This document shows, in pieces, positions 24,725 through 33,770 of a stretch of DNA of 64,000 bases. The DNA is from Stappia sp. WLB 29 (lineage in GTDB: Bacteria; Pseudomonadota; Alphaproteobacteria; Rhizobiales; Stappiaceae), in NCBI RefSeq assembly GCF_023507705.1, contig NZ_JALBGD010000006.1:124001-188000 (forward strand), given 5' to 3'. Under the pieces are notes generated by a model. It was not told the origin of the DNA. It made no database searches and saw only the letters and a program-made list of their open reading frames with translations. Within the stretch, counting starts at the first letter, position 1, and every line of letters starts with the position of its first letter. The translations under genes were made by a program, and so were the position numbers.

Positions 24725-26368
24725 TCAGCGGTGCTCCTCGACCTGGTTGTTGATCAGCTCGGCATTGAAGAAGCGCAGCGCCCGCACATGGGTAGCGTGG
24801 CCGATGACCTTGGTGGGATCAGCTGCATCCACCACCGGCAGCTTGTTGGTGCCGCTTTCGTCGAAGATCTTCAGCGCCGCTTCCAGCGTGTCGTCCAGCT
24901 TCAGGCTGGGACCGCCGGCCTCCGGATCGTGGGTTTGCGGTTCCGCATCGTCCGGCAGCCGCTCGACGAAATCCGAGACGTGCACGATCCGAACCAGCCA
25001 CTTGTGCGCGCCCTCGTTCAGCATCACGCCGCGCATTTCCAGCTGCCAGTGGAAATAGGAGCGCCCGTGCACCGCCTGGGTCAGGCCGGTGGCGATGGAA
25101 ACGGCAATCAGCAGCGCGATGGACAGCGCATAACCGCCGGTCAACTCGAACACGATCATCGTGGTGGAGAATGGCGCGCCGAGGACAGCGGCCGCAACGG
25201 CGCCCATGCCGAGGATCGCATAGAGCCCGTGCGAGGAGGCAAGCTCGGGGAAGGCGGCAGCAGCGATCAGGCCGAAGGCGCCGCCGGCCATCGCGCCCAG
25301 ATAGAGCGCCGGGGAGAAGATGCCGCCGCCAAAGCGCGAGGCAAGCGTGATCGAGGTTGCTGCCGTCTTGGCGACCAGCAGCGCCAGCATGGTAACGAGC
25401 GGCAGCTCCTGGCGCAGCGCAAGATCGGTCGCCTCGTAGCCGACGCCGAGCACGCCGGGAAAGACGATGCCGATGGCGCCGACCGCCAGCCCGCCGATCA
25501 CCGGGCGCAGCCAGAGCGGCATGGAGATGTTGCGCGCGACCCAGTCCGTGCCGATCAGCGAGAACTGGAAGATCACCGCCACGGCCGCACAGGTGAGGCC
25601 GAGCAGGGCAAAGGCCGGCATCTCCAGCAGGGAGGTGATCTGGTATTCGGGGATGGAGAAGGCGGCGATGTCGCCGAACCACAGGCGCGACATCAGCGTG
25701 CCGAGCACCGAGGCGATGACGATGGGCACAAAGGCGGTCATCGCATAGTGGCCGAGAATGACCTCGTGGGCGAAGAGAACGCCGGCGATTGGCGCGTTGA
25801 ACGAGGCGGAGACCGCACTGGCAACGCCGCAGGCGAGCAGGATGCGGCGGGCGGCATCGGGCAGGCGGAACGTCTGGCAGAGCGCAGTGCCGATGGTCGC
25901 GCCGAGGTGCACGACAGGTCCCTCGCGGCCCGCGCTGGCGCCGCAGCCGAGCGAGGCGGAGGTGAGGAAGGCGGAGGAAATGCCCGACCAGAAGGGCAAG
26001 CCGCGCCCGCCCTGGACGCGCGCCTCGATCACGTCGGGAACGCCGCCGGTGCGCTGCTTGGGCTGGATCGTCTGCAGGAAGATGCCGATGCACAGCCCGC
26101 CGAGCGTTGGGGCCAGCAGGATCACCCACCAGGGCACGGTGGCGGCCGCGGTGATCACCGTTTCCGCCGAGGTTCCGAGCCACAGCCACTGGAACGCGCC
26201 GATGGCCATGCGGAAGAGGATGGCGGCAATCGCGGTCAGTACGCCGATGACGATGGCGAGCGCCCAAACCAGCGGCAGCCGCGTGGAGCGGAAAAGCCGG
26301 ATGTTCGGCTTGATCCAGCCCGCGGTCAGCACGGGCAGGCGTTTCAATTGCGTCAGCAGACCGGTCAT
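24725..26368 (-). CDS. ClC-family chloride channel/antiporter with CBS region
   Basis: Polytopic inner-membrane chloride transporter. The protein has 547 residues: a transmembrane ClC domain (about 30-435) and a C-terminal cytoplasmic region with CBS-like sequence (DTLEAALKIFDESGTNKLPVVD). ClC signatures are CGASAGREGPVVHLGA, holding the external gating Glu, and GGGIFSPALYLGAMAG. The position of the internal proton Glu of CLC-ec1 appears to be Val (LFAHEVILG), as in channel-type ClCs. The GSGIP selectivity motif is changed to TGGVPD. Whether it is a channel or an exchanger cannot be told here. Confidence 0.9.
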   Translation of the reverse strand: MTGLLTQLKRLPVLTAGWIKPNIRLFRSTRLPLVWALAIVIGVLTAIAAILFRMAIGAFQWLWLGTSAETVITAAATVPWWVILLAPTLGGLCIGIFLQTIQPKQRTGGVPDVIEARVQGGRGLPFWSGISSAFLTSASLGCGASAGREGPVVHLGATIGTALCQTFRLPDAARRILLACGVASAVSASFNAPIAGVLFAHEVILGHYAMTAFVPIVIASVLGTLMSRLWFGDIAAFSIPEYQITSLLEMPAFALLGLTCAAVAVIFQFSLIGTDWVARNISMPLWLRPVIGGLAVGAIGIVFPGVLGVGYEATDLALRQELPLVTMLALLVAKTAATSITLASRFGGGIFSPALYLGAMAGGAFGLIAAAAFPELASSHGLYAILGMGAVAAAVLGAPFSTTMIVFELTGGYALSIALLIAVSIATGLTQAVHGRSYFHWQLEMRGVMLNEGAHKWLVRIVHVSDFVERLPDDAEPQTHDPEAGGPSLKLDDTLEAALKIFDESGTNKLPVVDAADPTKVIGHATHVRALRFFNAELINNQVEEHR

Positions 26369-26416
26369 CGCTCGTCCAGCCGTCAGCCTGGCTCGCTGAG
26401 CCTCAAGCGTCTTTCG

Positions 26417-26911
26417 TCAGCGTCTTTCAAGGGAAATTCGTCGCCCGGACCGCTCGGGCCGGCCGAGCACCGCATGGCTCTCCCTCATCTCCTCCAGCCG
26501 CTCCAGCACGTCCTGCGGCCATGGCACCACCTTGCGGGCGGCAAGGTCGACATGCAGGGACACCTGCTCGGATGTGGCCGAAAGGAAACCGTCGTCCGCG
26601 TGGTGGAGCTCCTGGTAGAGATGCGCCCGTTTGGCGTCGAAATCAACGAGCTGCACCGTGACGCGCACGCGATCTCCCCCGTTGAGTTCGCGCAGGTAGC
26701 AAAGATGCGTCTCGGCGGTGAAGAAGGAGGCGCCGCACTCGCGGGCATAGTCCGGACCAAGGCCGAGGTGGATGAAGGCCTCGTCCAGCGCGGTGTCGAA
26801 GAGGACATTGTAGTAGGCCATGTTGAGATGGCCGTTGTAGTCCAGCCACTCGCTCCTGACCTCCTGGATCGACCCGGTGAAGGGGGCTGGCTGGCGGCTC
26901 GGCTGTGACAT
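26417..26911 (-). CDS. Acyl-CoA thioesterase, 4HBT hotdog fold
   Basis: A 164-residue hotdog-fold protein. EWLDYNGHLNMAYYNVLFDTA is the 4HBT/FadM-type active-site segment, with the Asp-Tyr-Asn-Gly-His-Met cluster. The family hydrolyses acyl-CoA esters. Relatives of this exact type are often linked with carnitine 3-dehydrogenase (betainyl-CoA thioesterase), but no carnitine gene is nearby, so the substrate is open. It lies 48 bases upstream of the ClC gene on the same strand and may be co-transcribed with it. Confidence 0.82.
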   Translation of the reverse strand: MSQPSRQPAPFTGSIQEVRSEWLDYNGHLNMAYYNVLFDTALDEAFIHLGLGPDYARECGASFFTAETHLCYLRELNGGDRVRVTVQLVDFDAKRAHLYQELHHADDGFLSATSEQVSLHVDLAARKVVPWPQDVLERLEEMRESHAVLGRPERSGRRISLERR

Positions 26912-27102
26912 GGCGCTCCTTCCGTCCTCTCGGCTGGCCGGCCAGTTCCGGCAGCGGGTGAAACGGGCGGAAGTCTTTGGCCGGGATTGCCGTTTTTGCT
27001 AGTTTGCGCCAAACCTAGTCCGAGACCGGCAGGAAACGCAAATGCGCGCAAGGTGCCCGCAGGCGCCCGAGACGTCGGCCATCGCTCAAGCGGGAGAGAA
27101 CC

Positions 27103-28518
27103 ATGAGCCTTGCAAGCCTTCAGGCGTCGGTACAGCGCAACGAGGAAGGGATCGACCTCGCCCTCAAGATCCTGGCGCAGCGGTTCGGCGAGCGCTTCTC
27201 CACCTCTGCCGCGGTGCGCGAGCAGCACGGCCACACGACCACCTGGCTGCCGAATCAGGCACCTGACGGGGTGGTCTTCGCCCGGTCGACCGAAGAGGTC
27301 GCGGACGTGGTGCAGGTCTGCGCGCAGCACAAGGTGCCGATCATTCCCTTCGGCACCGGCTCCTCGCTGGAGGGACATGTCAACGCGCCGGCCGGGGGCA
27401 TCTCCGTCGACGTGTCGCAGATGAACCGGGTGTTGCAGGTCAATGCCGAGGACCTCGACTGCGTCGTCCAGGCCGGCGTGACCCGGACCCAGCTCAACGA
27501 GTACCTGCGCGACACGGGCCTCTTCTTCCCCATCGATCCGGGTGCGGATGCGAGCCTTGGCGGCATGGCGGCAACGCGCGCCTCCGGCACCAACGCGGTA
27601 CGCTACGGCACGATGAAGGACGTGGTGCTGGCGCTGACGGTGGTGACGGCGGACGGGCGCATCGTGCGCACCGGCGGCAGGGCCAAGAAGACGGCGGCCG
27701 GCTACGATCTCACCCGTTTGATGGTCGGCTCGGAAGGCACGCTCGGCATCATCACCGAGGTGACGCTGCGCCTTTACGGCATTCCGGAGGCCGTTTCGGG
27801 CGGCGTCTGTCCGTTCCCGGATCTCGACTCCGCCTGCAACGCTGTGATCACCACCATCCAGTCCGGCTTGCCGGTGGCGCGTATCGAGCTGCTCGACGCC
27901 AACCAGATTCGCGCCTGCAACGCCTATTCCAAGCTCGACTTGCAGGAAACACCGACGCTGTTCCTGGAATTCCACGGCACGGAAGCGGGCGTGCGCGAGC
28001 AGAGCGAGATCTTCGGCGAGATCGCCCGGGACAGCGGCGGCGGCGAGTTCGTCTGGGCGACCAAGGCGGAAGATCGCACCCGGCTGTGGAAGGCGCGGCA
28101 CGATGCCTATTGGGCAGCGCTCGGCCTCAGGCCCGGCTGCAAGGGCGTCTCCACCGATGTCTGCGTGCCGATTTCGCGGCTGGCGGAGTGCATCGGCGAG
28201 ACCTACAAGGATGTGGAGGCCAATGGCCTGCTCGCGCCGCTGGTCGGCCATGTCGGCGACGGCAATTTCCACGTCCTCGTGCTGGTAGATGTCGACAATC
28301 CGCAGGAGATCGCCAAGACTGAGGCCTTCATCGAAAGGCTCAACTGGCGTGCCATCGAGATGGGCGGCACCTGCACCGGTGAGCACGGGGTCGGGCAGGG
28401 CAAGATGAAATATCTCGCCCGCGAGCATGGCGCCGGCCTCGACATGATGGCGGCAATCAAGAAGGCTCTCGATCCGGACAACATTCTCAACCCGGGCAAG
28501 ATCGTCCGGCTGGACTGA
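27103..28518 (+). CDS. FAD-binding oxidoreductase, D-lactate dehydrogenase/GlcD type
   Basis: Flavoenzyme oxidising a D-2-hydroxy acid such as D-lactate or glycolate. The protein has 471 residues. The FAD-binding PCMH domain covers roughly 40-220 (PFGTGSSLEGHVNAP, PIDPGADASLGGMAATRASG, LMVGSEGTLGIITEV). The C-terminal FAD-oxidase domain contains GHVGDGNFHVL and TGEHGVGQGKMKYL. This arrangement is closest to cytochrome-dependent D-lactate dehydrogenases. No iron-sulfur GlcF partner is adjacent, favouring the D-lactate type. GGAG precedes the ATG. Confidence 0.88.
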   Translation: MSLASLQASVQRNEEGIDLALKILAQRFGERFSTSAAVREQHGHTTTWLPNQAPDGVVFARSTEEVADVVQVCAQHKVPIIPFGTGSSLEGHVNAPAGGISVDVSQMNRVLQVNAEDLDCVVQAGVTRTQLNEYLRDTGLFFPIDPGADASLGGMAATRASGTNAVRYGTMKDVVLALTVVTADGRIVRTGGRAKKTAAGYDLTRLMVGSEGTLGIITEVTLRLYGIPEAVSGGVCPFPDLDSACNAVITTIQSGLPVARIELLDANQIRACNAYSKLDLQETPTLFLEFHGTEAGVREQSEIFGEIARDSGGGEFVWATKAEDRTRLWKARHDAYWAALGLRPGCKGVSTDVCVPISRLAECIGETYKDVEANGLLAPLVGHVGDGNFHVLVLVDVDNPQEIAKTEAFIERLNWRAIEMGGTCTGEHGVGQGKMKYLAREHGAGLDMMAAIKKALDPDNILNPGKIVRLD

Positions 28519-28556
28519 CAGCCGCAGACTACGCGCGCAAACGGGAGGCCAGGGCG

Positions 28557-31500
28557 CTGAATTCGATCTACATCACGATAGGCGTGACCGTGATCGCGGT
28601 GCTGCTGGCCGCGCTCGTCGGGCCGTTTCTTGTCGACTGGACGGCCTATCGCACCACGTTCGAGCGCTATGGAGAGCAGTTGCTCGGTCATCGGGTGGCG
28701 GTGATGGGCGAGGCGGAGATGCGCCTGCTGCCGACGCCGACCCTGACCTTTTCCGACGTGCGGGTGGGCGAGCCGGAGGATCCGCTGCTGGCGGTGCAGC
28801 GCTTCGAGATGCGCATCGAGTTGCCGCCGCTGCTGAAGGGCGAGGTGCGGATCATCGACCTCGCCATGGACCGGCCGAACCTGCGCCTGTCCATCGACGA
28901 GGAGGGGCGGCTCGACTGGTTTACCGCAAGGGCCCGCAACGGGCTGATCTCCGAGGTCGATCCGGACCTCGTGATGCTGGAGCAGGCGACGATCCGCGAC
29001 GGCGAGCTGACCGTGATCGATGCGCGCAACGGCCAGAGTCACAAGATCGAGGACATCGACCTCCTGGTCACGGCCCGCTCCATGCTGGGGCCGTTCAAGC
29101 TGGATGGCATGGCGAGCTTCCAGGGCCAGCGGGCAACCGTGGTGCTGGCGACCGGGCGGCGCGACCCGGCCGGCGGCTTGCGGCTGCGCGCCGGCGTGAC
29201 GCCGGTCTCGGTGCCGGTCGACCTGGTGATGGACGGCACGCTCACCTTGTCGGACAGCCGGCCGGGCTATGAGGGCACCTATACGCTCGCCTCCGTCACG
29301 CCGGAGGAGGAGGCGCGCCGCGCCTGGCGCAGCGAGGGCAGTTTCGCTCTCGATATCGCAAGGCTGGCGCTCAGCGGAGCCAACTTCCGCTATGGCCCAG
29401 AGGATCGTCCGGTGACGCTGGAGGGCGGCGCGGACCTGACGCTGGTCGAGCCCTATCGCTTCGACGTCAAGGCGGCTGCGCGGCAGATCGATCTCGACCG
29501 TATCGCCGGGCGGGGCCCGGCCGAGCCCCTGGCGGCGGCGGAGACCGGGATGGGGCTGCTGGCGGCCTTGCGCGGACTGCCGCATCCGCCCGTCGACGGC
29601 AGCATCGAGCTCGCTATCCCCGCGGTCGTGTCCGGCGGCGGACTGACGCAGGACGTACTGCTCAAGGCCGACCGGCTGGCGAGCGGATGGAGGATATCCG
29701 AACTGTCCGGCCGGATGCCGGGGAGGACAGAATTTCTCGTCCGCGGGGACTTGGGCCTGCAGCCGGAACCGACCTTCCGCGGGAGTTTCGCCGCGTCCGT
29801 CGCCCAGCCGGTGGCGTTCGCCGACTGGTGGCGCAAGGACGGAGCTCGCGGAATCGCGGCCGTGCCCTTCGCCGTGGAGAGCCGGATGGACGCGGCGGGG
29901 GGGCATGTGTCGCTGACCGATTTCGCGTTCGAGATCGGCGAGGACCGCGGGCAAGGTGCGATCTCGTGGTCGGCGAGGGAGGGGGAAAGCCCGGTCTTCG
30001 AGGCCGATCTCGACGCTCGGCGCATCGACGGCGATCAGGTGGGACAACTTGCCCGCCTGTTCCTGGGAACCGAGGCCGGACTGGCCGCGGGCATCGCCGG
30101 CACGGGAACGGAGCTGGCGCTGCGCCTCTTTGCCGAAGAGGTGACCTTCGGCACGCTGTCGGCCTCCGCAACGCGGCTGCGGGCCTCGTACCGGGACGAC
30201 ACGCTGGTGATCGACGAGGCGCAGGTCGCGGACCTGTCCGGCGCGCGCCTCGGTGCCAAGGGGCGGATAGAACGGCTGTCGACGGCGCCCTCCGGCGCGC
30301 TGGAGATGGATGTGGATGCCGAGCGGCTCGACGGCGTCGCCGCGCTGGCGATGGCGTTGGCACCGGAAAACCGCATGGTGCGCGCGTTCGCAGGCCGGCC
30401 GGGCGCTTTCGCCCCGGCCAGGCTGACGCTGACCTTCCAGGGCGAGGCGAGCGGGGGCAGCGACAGCGCGGGCACCCAGGCAAGCCTTGTCGCCCGCGGC
30501 ACGGCCGGCGGCACCGACGTGGATATCAATCTCGGCCTCGACGGGCGACTCGACCGCTGGCGGGCAGCAAGCGTCGACTTCGAGGCCAGCTTCAGCGCGG
30601 ACGAGGCGGCCGATCTGGTGACCCAACTGGGTGTGACGATGCTACCGGTCGGCAGCCTCGGCGAGGCGCGGGTGGAAATCGGCGCGGCGGGGATCCCCGA
30701 GGAGGGGCTGGAGGGGCACGCCCGGCTCTATCTAGGCCCCTCGGCCCTGACGGCGATCGGCCGGCTCACCCTGCCGGAAAGCGGCGACAGCCGCTACGCC
30801 GCCGATCTTGCCGCACAGGCGCCGGATCTGGTGCCGCTGGCACTGCTGACCGGGCGACTGCCGTCGCTGGACGCCTCGACCGGTGCCGTCGACCTGGCGG
30901 CGAGGCTGGAGGGCGAGGGGGATCGCTTCACCCTGTCGGACCTTGCCGGCACATTTGCCGGGCTGCGGCTGGATGGGGATTTGCGCATCGACCTGCGCCG
31001 GGCGCTGGCCAGCCTCGACCCGCAGGTCAGAGGTGCCATCTCCTTGTCCGAACTGGATATTTCCCAGATCAGCGACTTGCTGCTGGGGGCCGACCAGCTG
31101 GCGGCCTCCACCGGGGGCACTTGGTCCGAAGCGGCGTTCGGTCCGCCGGTCGTCTCCGGCGTAGACCTGTCGCTCGATGTCGGTGCGCAGCGCATGGTCC
31201 TCGCCCCGCTGCCGCCGGCCAGCAACGTGACGGCGCGGGTCTCGATGAAGGACGACGCCCTGTCGCTCGACGTCGGCAAGGCGGGCTTTGCCGGCGGCGA
31301 GCTGACGGGTGCCTATACGCTGAAGCGGTCGGCCGGGCAGGCGGGGATGACCGCCTCGCTGCAGGTCGACGGGGCGCGGCTGGAAGAGCTGATATGGCGG
31401 CGGGCGGGACGTCCGCTCGCCATGGGTGCGGCGAGCATAAACCTCGATATCGAGGGCAGCGGCCGCTCGCTTGCCGGGATCGTCTCGGGCCTCACCGGCG

Positions 31501-32408
31501 GGGGGACGCTTCGCGTCGAGAACGGGGAGATCCGCGGCCTCAACCCGGAGGCCTTCGCGCTGGTGATCCGGGCCGTCGATGCCGGACTCGACCTCAACGA
31601 CGAGGCGATCCGGACCGCCTTCTCCAGCCATCTCGATGCCGGCGTGCTGCCCTTCGCGGAGCTGGAGGCCAGCGCCTCGATTGCCGGCGGCGTCATGCGG
31701 ATCGGCAATGCGCGGGTCGACAATCGCGAGGCCTCGATCTTCGGCAATGCCCAGGCCGACCTCAAGGCCTTGACCCTGCAGAGCGATTTCTCGCTGCGGG
31801 TCGATCCGGGCGAGGAAGCTGTGACCGGCGCGGAGGCGCAGGTGGGCCTCGTCTTCGCCGGGCCTCTGGCCGAGCCGCAACGCACCATCGACATCGCGCC
31901 CTTCACCGCCTTCCTCACCTTGCGGGCCTTCGAGCAGGAGGTGCAGCGGGTGGAGGACCTGCAGGCGGAAATCACCGAGCGCGACCGCTTGATGCGCGAA
32001 ATGCGCCGCTCGCGCGAGGAGCAGCGCCGGCGGGAGCGGGAACAACGGCAGATGGACGAGGACGCCGCGCGCAAGCTGGAAGACGAGCGCGCGGCCGAGG
32101 AAAGCCGTAAGGCGGAAGAGGCCCGCAAGGCGGAAGAGGCGAGGAAGGCCGAGGAAGAGCGCCGCGCCGCAGAACGGCGACGGGCGGACCAGCGGCGGGC
32201 CGAGCAGCGCCGCCAGCAGCAGGCGGCCCCGGCGCAGACGCCCGCTTCCCAGTCACCGGCAGCGAGTTTCGGCGAGCGGATCCGGCGGGCTCTCGACGGT
32301 CCGGCAAGCACCGGCTCGGCGAGCGGAAATTCTGGCACGGGACAGCCGATGCAGTTGCTGCCGCCGCTCGATCCGCCGGTCTTCGTCGGTCCGACGCCGG
32401 ACCGCTGA
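28557..32408 (+). CDS. AsmA-family protein, probable CTG start
   Basis: Large envelope protein of about 1283 residues. The N-terminal segment (NSIYITIGVTVIAVLLAALVG) is one membrane helix. The long periplasmic AsmA/TamB-like body starts at DWTAYRTTFERYGEQLLGHRV, with DVRVGEP in the first repeat and a conserved C-terminal AsmA_2 region (GNAQADLKALTLQSDFSLRV). The tail is a charged coiled coil with KAEEAR repeats, then a Pro-rich end. AsmA proteins are linked to phospholipid transport and outer-membrane homeostasis. The CTG at 28557 has GGGAGG 8 bases upstream; the GTG at 28584 has none and would cut into the membrane helix. Confidence 0.85.
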   Translation: MNSIYITIGVTVIAVLLAALVGPFLVDWTAYRTTFERYGEQLLGHRVAVMGEAEMRLLPTPTLTFSDVRVGEPEDPLLAVQRFEMRIELPPLLKGEVRIIDLAMDRPNLRLSIDEEGRLDWFTARARNGLISEVDPDLVMLEQATIRDGELTVIDARNGQSHKIEDIDLLVTARSMLGPFKLDGMASFQGQRATVVLATGRRDPAGGLRLRAGVTPVSVPVDLVMDGTLTLSDSRPGYEGTYTLASVTPEEEARRAWRSEGSFALDIARLALSGANFRYGPEDRPVTLEGGADLTLVEPYRFDVKAAARQIDLDRIAGRGPAEPLAAAETGMGLLAALRGLPHPPVDGSIELAIPAVVSGGGLTQDVLLKADRLASGWRISELSGRMPGRTEFLVRGDLGLQPEPTFRGSFAASVAQPVAFADWWRKDGARGIAAVPFAVESRMDAAGGHVSLTDFAFEIGEDRGQGAISWSAREGESPVFEADLDARRIDGDQVGQLARLFLGTEAGLAAGIAGTGTELALRLFAEEVTFGTLSASATRLRASYRDDTLVIDEAQVADLSGARLGAKGRIERLSTAPSGALEMDVDAERLDGVAALAMALAPENRMVRAFAGRPGAFAPARLTLTFQGEASGGSDSAGTQASLVARGTAGGTDVDINLGLDGRLDRWRAASVDFEASFSADEAADLVTQLGVTMLPVGSLGEARVEIGAAGIPEEGLEGHARLYLGPSALTAIGRLTLPESGDSRYAADLAAQAPDLVPLALLTGRLPSLDASTGAVDLAARLEGEGDRFTLSDLAGTFAGLRLDGDLRIDLRRALASLDPQVRGAISLSELDISQISDLLLGADQLAASTGGTWSEAAFGPPVVSGVDLSLDVGAQRMVLAPLPPASNVTARVSMKDDALSLDVGKAGFAGGELTGAYTLKRSAGQAGMTASLQVDGARLEELIWRRAGRPLAMGAASINLDIEGSGRSLAGIVSGLTGGGTLRVENGEIRGLNPEAFALVIRAVDAGLDLNDEAIRTAFSSHLDAGVLPFAELEASASIAGGVMRIGNARVDNREASIFGNAQADLKALTLQSDFSLRVDPGEEAVTGAEAQVGLVFAGPLAEPQRTIDIAPFTAFLTLRAFEQEVQRVEDLQAEITERDRLMREMRRSREEQRRREREQRQMDEDAARKLEDERAAEESRKAEEARKAEEARKAEEERRAAERRRADQRRAEQRRQQQAAPAQTPASQSPAASFGERIRRALDGPASTGSASGNSGTGQPMQLLPPLDPPVFVGPTPDR

Positions 32409-32414
32409 CCATGC

Positions 32415-32431
32415 TTATCTATTTGAGATAA
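32415..32431. terminator. Weak A/T-rich hairpin between convergent AsmA and RHH genes
   Basis: The inverted repeat ttatct-atttg-agataa (32415-32431) sits in the 32-base gap between convergent stops. It has no T run on the plus strand. A role as a weak terminator is a guess. Confidence 0.3.
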
Positions 32432-32440
32432 AAGCCTGAA

Positions 32441-32683
32441 TCAGGCCGTGTTGGCCTTGGCCCGGCAATGGGCGAGGGCGGCAACGCGCAAGGCCGAGGA
32501 GAGCGAGGAGGGCAGGTCGCCGCCATCGGCCTCCATCTCGCGGGCATCGTCGATGCGGGCAACGAGCGCGGGAAGGCTGACGTCTTCGCTCTCGGCCATT
32601 TCCTCCAGCACCTCCCAGAACTCCGGTTCCAGCGCCAAACTGGTGCGGTGGCCGTGCAGGGTTAGGGAGCGTTTGGCCAGCAT
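32441..32683 (-). CDS. Small ribbon-helix-helix protein
   Basis: An 80-residue protein beginning MLAKRSLTLHGHRTSLALEPEFW, the pattern of the alphaproteobacterial ribbon-helix-helix domain family (PF13467-like): a beta strand with S-L-T-L-H-G-H-R-T-S, then an aromatic-acidic helix (EFWEVLEEMAESEDVSLPALVARID). Probable DNA binder; targets unknown. Its ATG is 5 bases after the stop of the DUF4169-like gene, so the two are likely translated from one message with sspB. Confidence 0.75.
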   Translation of the reverse strand: MLAKRSLTLHGHRTSLALEPEFWEVLEEMAESEDVSLPALVARIDDAREMEADGGDLPSSLSSALRVAALAHCRAKANTA

Positions 32684-32688
32684 GGGGA

Positions 32689-32904
32689 TTAGTGTTCCTC
32701 GCCGGTGCCGCCAGAGGCACTGTCCGAGGGTGTCCGCCGGTGTCCCTCGATGTGGACAAATGCCTTTTCGGCCTCGATGCGGTCGCGGGATTTCTCGGCC
32801 TTGCTGCGCCCGAAAAGGCTACGATTCTGCGCTGCCTTCTCGTCTTTCTCGCGCCGCGCGCGCGCTTTGCGCGCCTGCCTCAGATTGACGATATCCCCGC
32901 TCAT
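32689..32904 (-). CDS. DUF4169-like small basic protein
   Basis: A 71-residue highly charged protein. It starts MSGDIVNLRQARKARARREK and continues with SLFGRSKAEKSRDRIEAEKA, which matches the DUF4169 pattern (I-V-N-L-R-x-A-R-K, then G-R-x-K-x-E-K). Function unknown; the basic start suggests nucleic-acid contact, which is inference only. A second ATG three bases upstream (32907) is possible. A purine-rich stretch precedes both. It sits between sspB and the ribbon-helix-helix gene on the same strand. Confidence 0.75.
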   Translation of the reverse strand: MSGDIVNLRQARKARARREKDEKAAQNRSLFGRSKAEKSRDRIEAEKAFVHIEGHRRTPSDSASGGTGEEH

Positions 32905-32950
32905 CATCCGTCCCCTTCGGCCGATGCTGCTGGCGCGGCGTGGCCGTTTC

Positions 32951-33550
32951 TCAGGTTTTCTTGCGGAAAGCATCGAGCGAGACGACGTCGGCGCCGCCCG
33001 GCTCGCCGGACTTGTCCTCCTTGGACTCCGGCTTTTCAGGTTGATCAGAATTTTGCAAATTTTTGTGCTGAACTTGCGAAATCTTGTCCGATTTTGCGTC
33101 GCTCGTCTTTTCCTCGACGGCCGACAAGGCGGCCTCCGCACGCTCCTGCTCGCGGGCTGCCTCGACCAGTTCCTCGGGGAGTTCCTCGGCAGTCTTGCCC
33201 GGTTCGAACTCCAGCGCGAACTGCACGGAAGGATCGAAGAACCCCTTGATGGCGGAGAATGGGACGAACAGCTTTTCGGGGATACCGCCGAAGGACAGAC
33301 CCACCTCGAAGGCGTGTTCGCCGATGGTCAGGTCCCAGAACTGATGCTGCAGGACGATGGTCATTTCCTTCGGATACCGCTCGTGCAGCCGCGAGGAAAT
33401 GCGCACGCCCGGCGCGTTGGTGTCGAAGGCGATATAGAAATGATGCTCGCCGGGCAGCCCGACGCGGCCGACCTCGGAGAGGATCTTGCGGACGGCACCG
33501 CGCAGGGCGTCCTGAATGACGATATCGTAGCGGATCAGGTCTTCGGCCAT
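32951..33550 (-). CDS. sspB: SspB-type ClpXP protease adaptor (alphaproteobacterial form)
   Basis: Adaptor that delivers ssrA-tagged proteins to ClpXP. The protein has 199 residues. The folded N-terminal domain (about 1-125) reads EDLIRYDIVIQDALRGAVRKI, then HHFYIAFDTNAPGVRIS and MTIVLQHQFWDLTIGEHAFEVGLSFGGIPEKLFVPFSAI in sections, typical of Caulobacter-type SspB. A long acidic-basic linker ends in VVSLDAFRKK, the probable ClpX-docking tail. The ATG at 33550 was chosen because residues of the longer frame upstream (to 33634) are non-homologous. Confidence 0.88.
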   Translation of the reverse strand: MAEDLIRYDIVIQDALRGAVRKILSEVGRVGLPGEHHFYIAFDTNAPGVRISSRLHERYPKEMTIVLQHQFWDLTIGEHAFEVGLSFGGIPEKLFVPFSAIKGFFDPSVQFALEFEPGKTAEELPEELVEAAREQERAEAALSAVEEKTSDAKSDKISQVQHKNLQNSDQPEKPESKEDKSGEPGGADVVSLDAFRKKT

Positions 33551-33770
33551 CGCACTTACTGAACGTGAGAATCGGGTCGCGCCCAACATGGCGTGCGAAG
33601 GGGAGAATGAAAAGCGCCGATCCGCGCTCGCCACCGGCCTTTTGCCGCTTGCCCCGCTTTTTTTCGCGTGAGCCGCCCGCTGGACGCCGCTTGCGCCGGC
33701 CTCAAGGCCCTTGCCTCCTGTCCATTGAGCGGATCCGGGCGGGCCGAAGCTGGCGAAAATCGAGTGGAGG

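Noticed and set aside
24710-26908. Plus-strand open frame of 732 codons opposite the ClC and thioesterase genes
   Set aside because: It spans two well-supported minus-strand genes and reads as Gly/Glu/His/Arg-rich noise.
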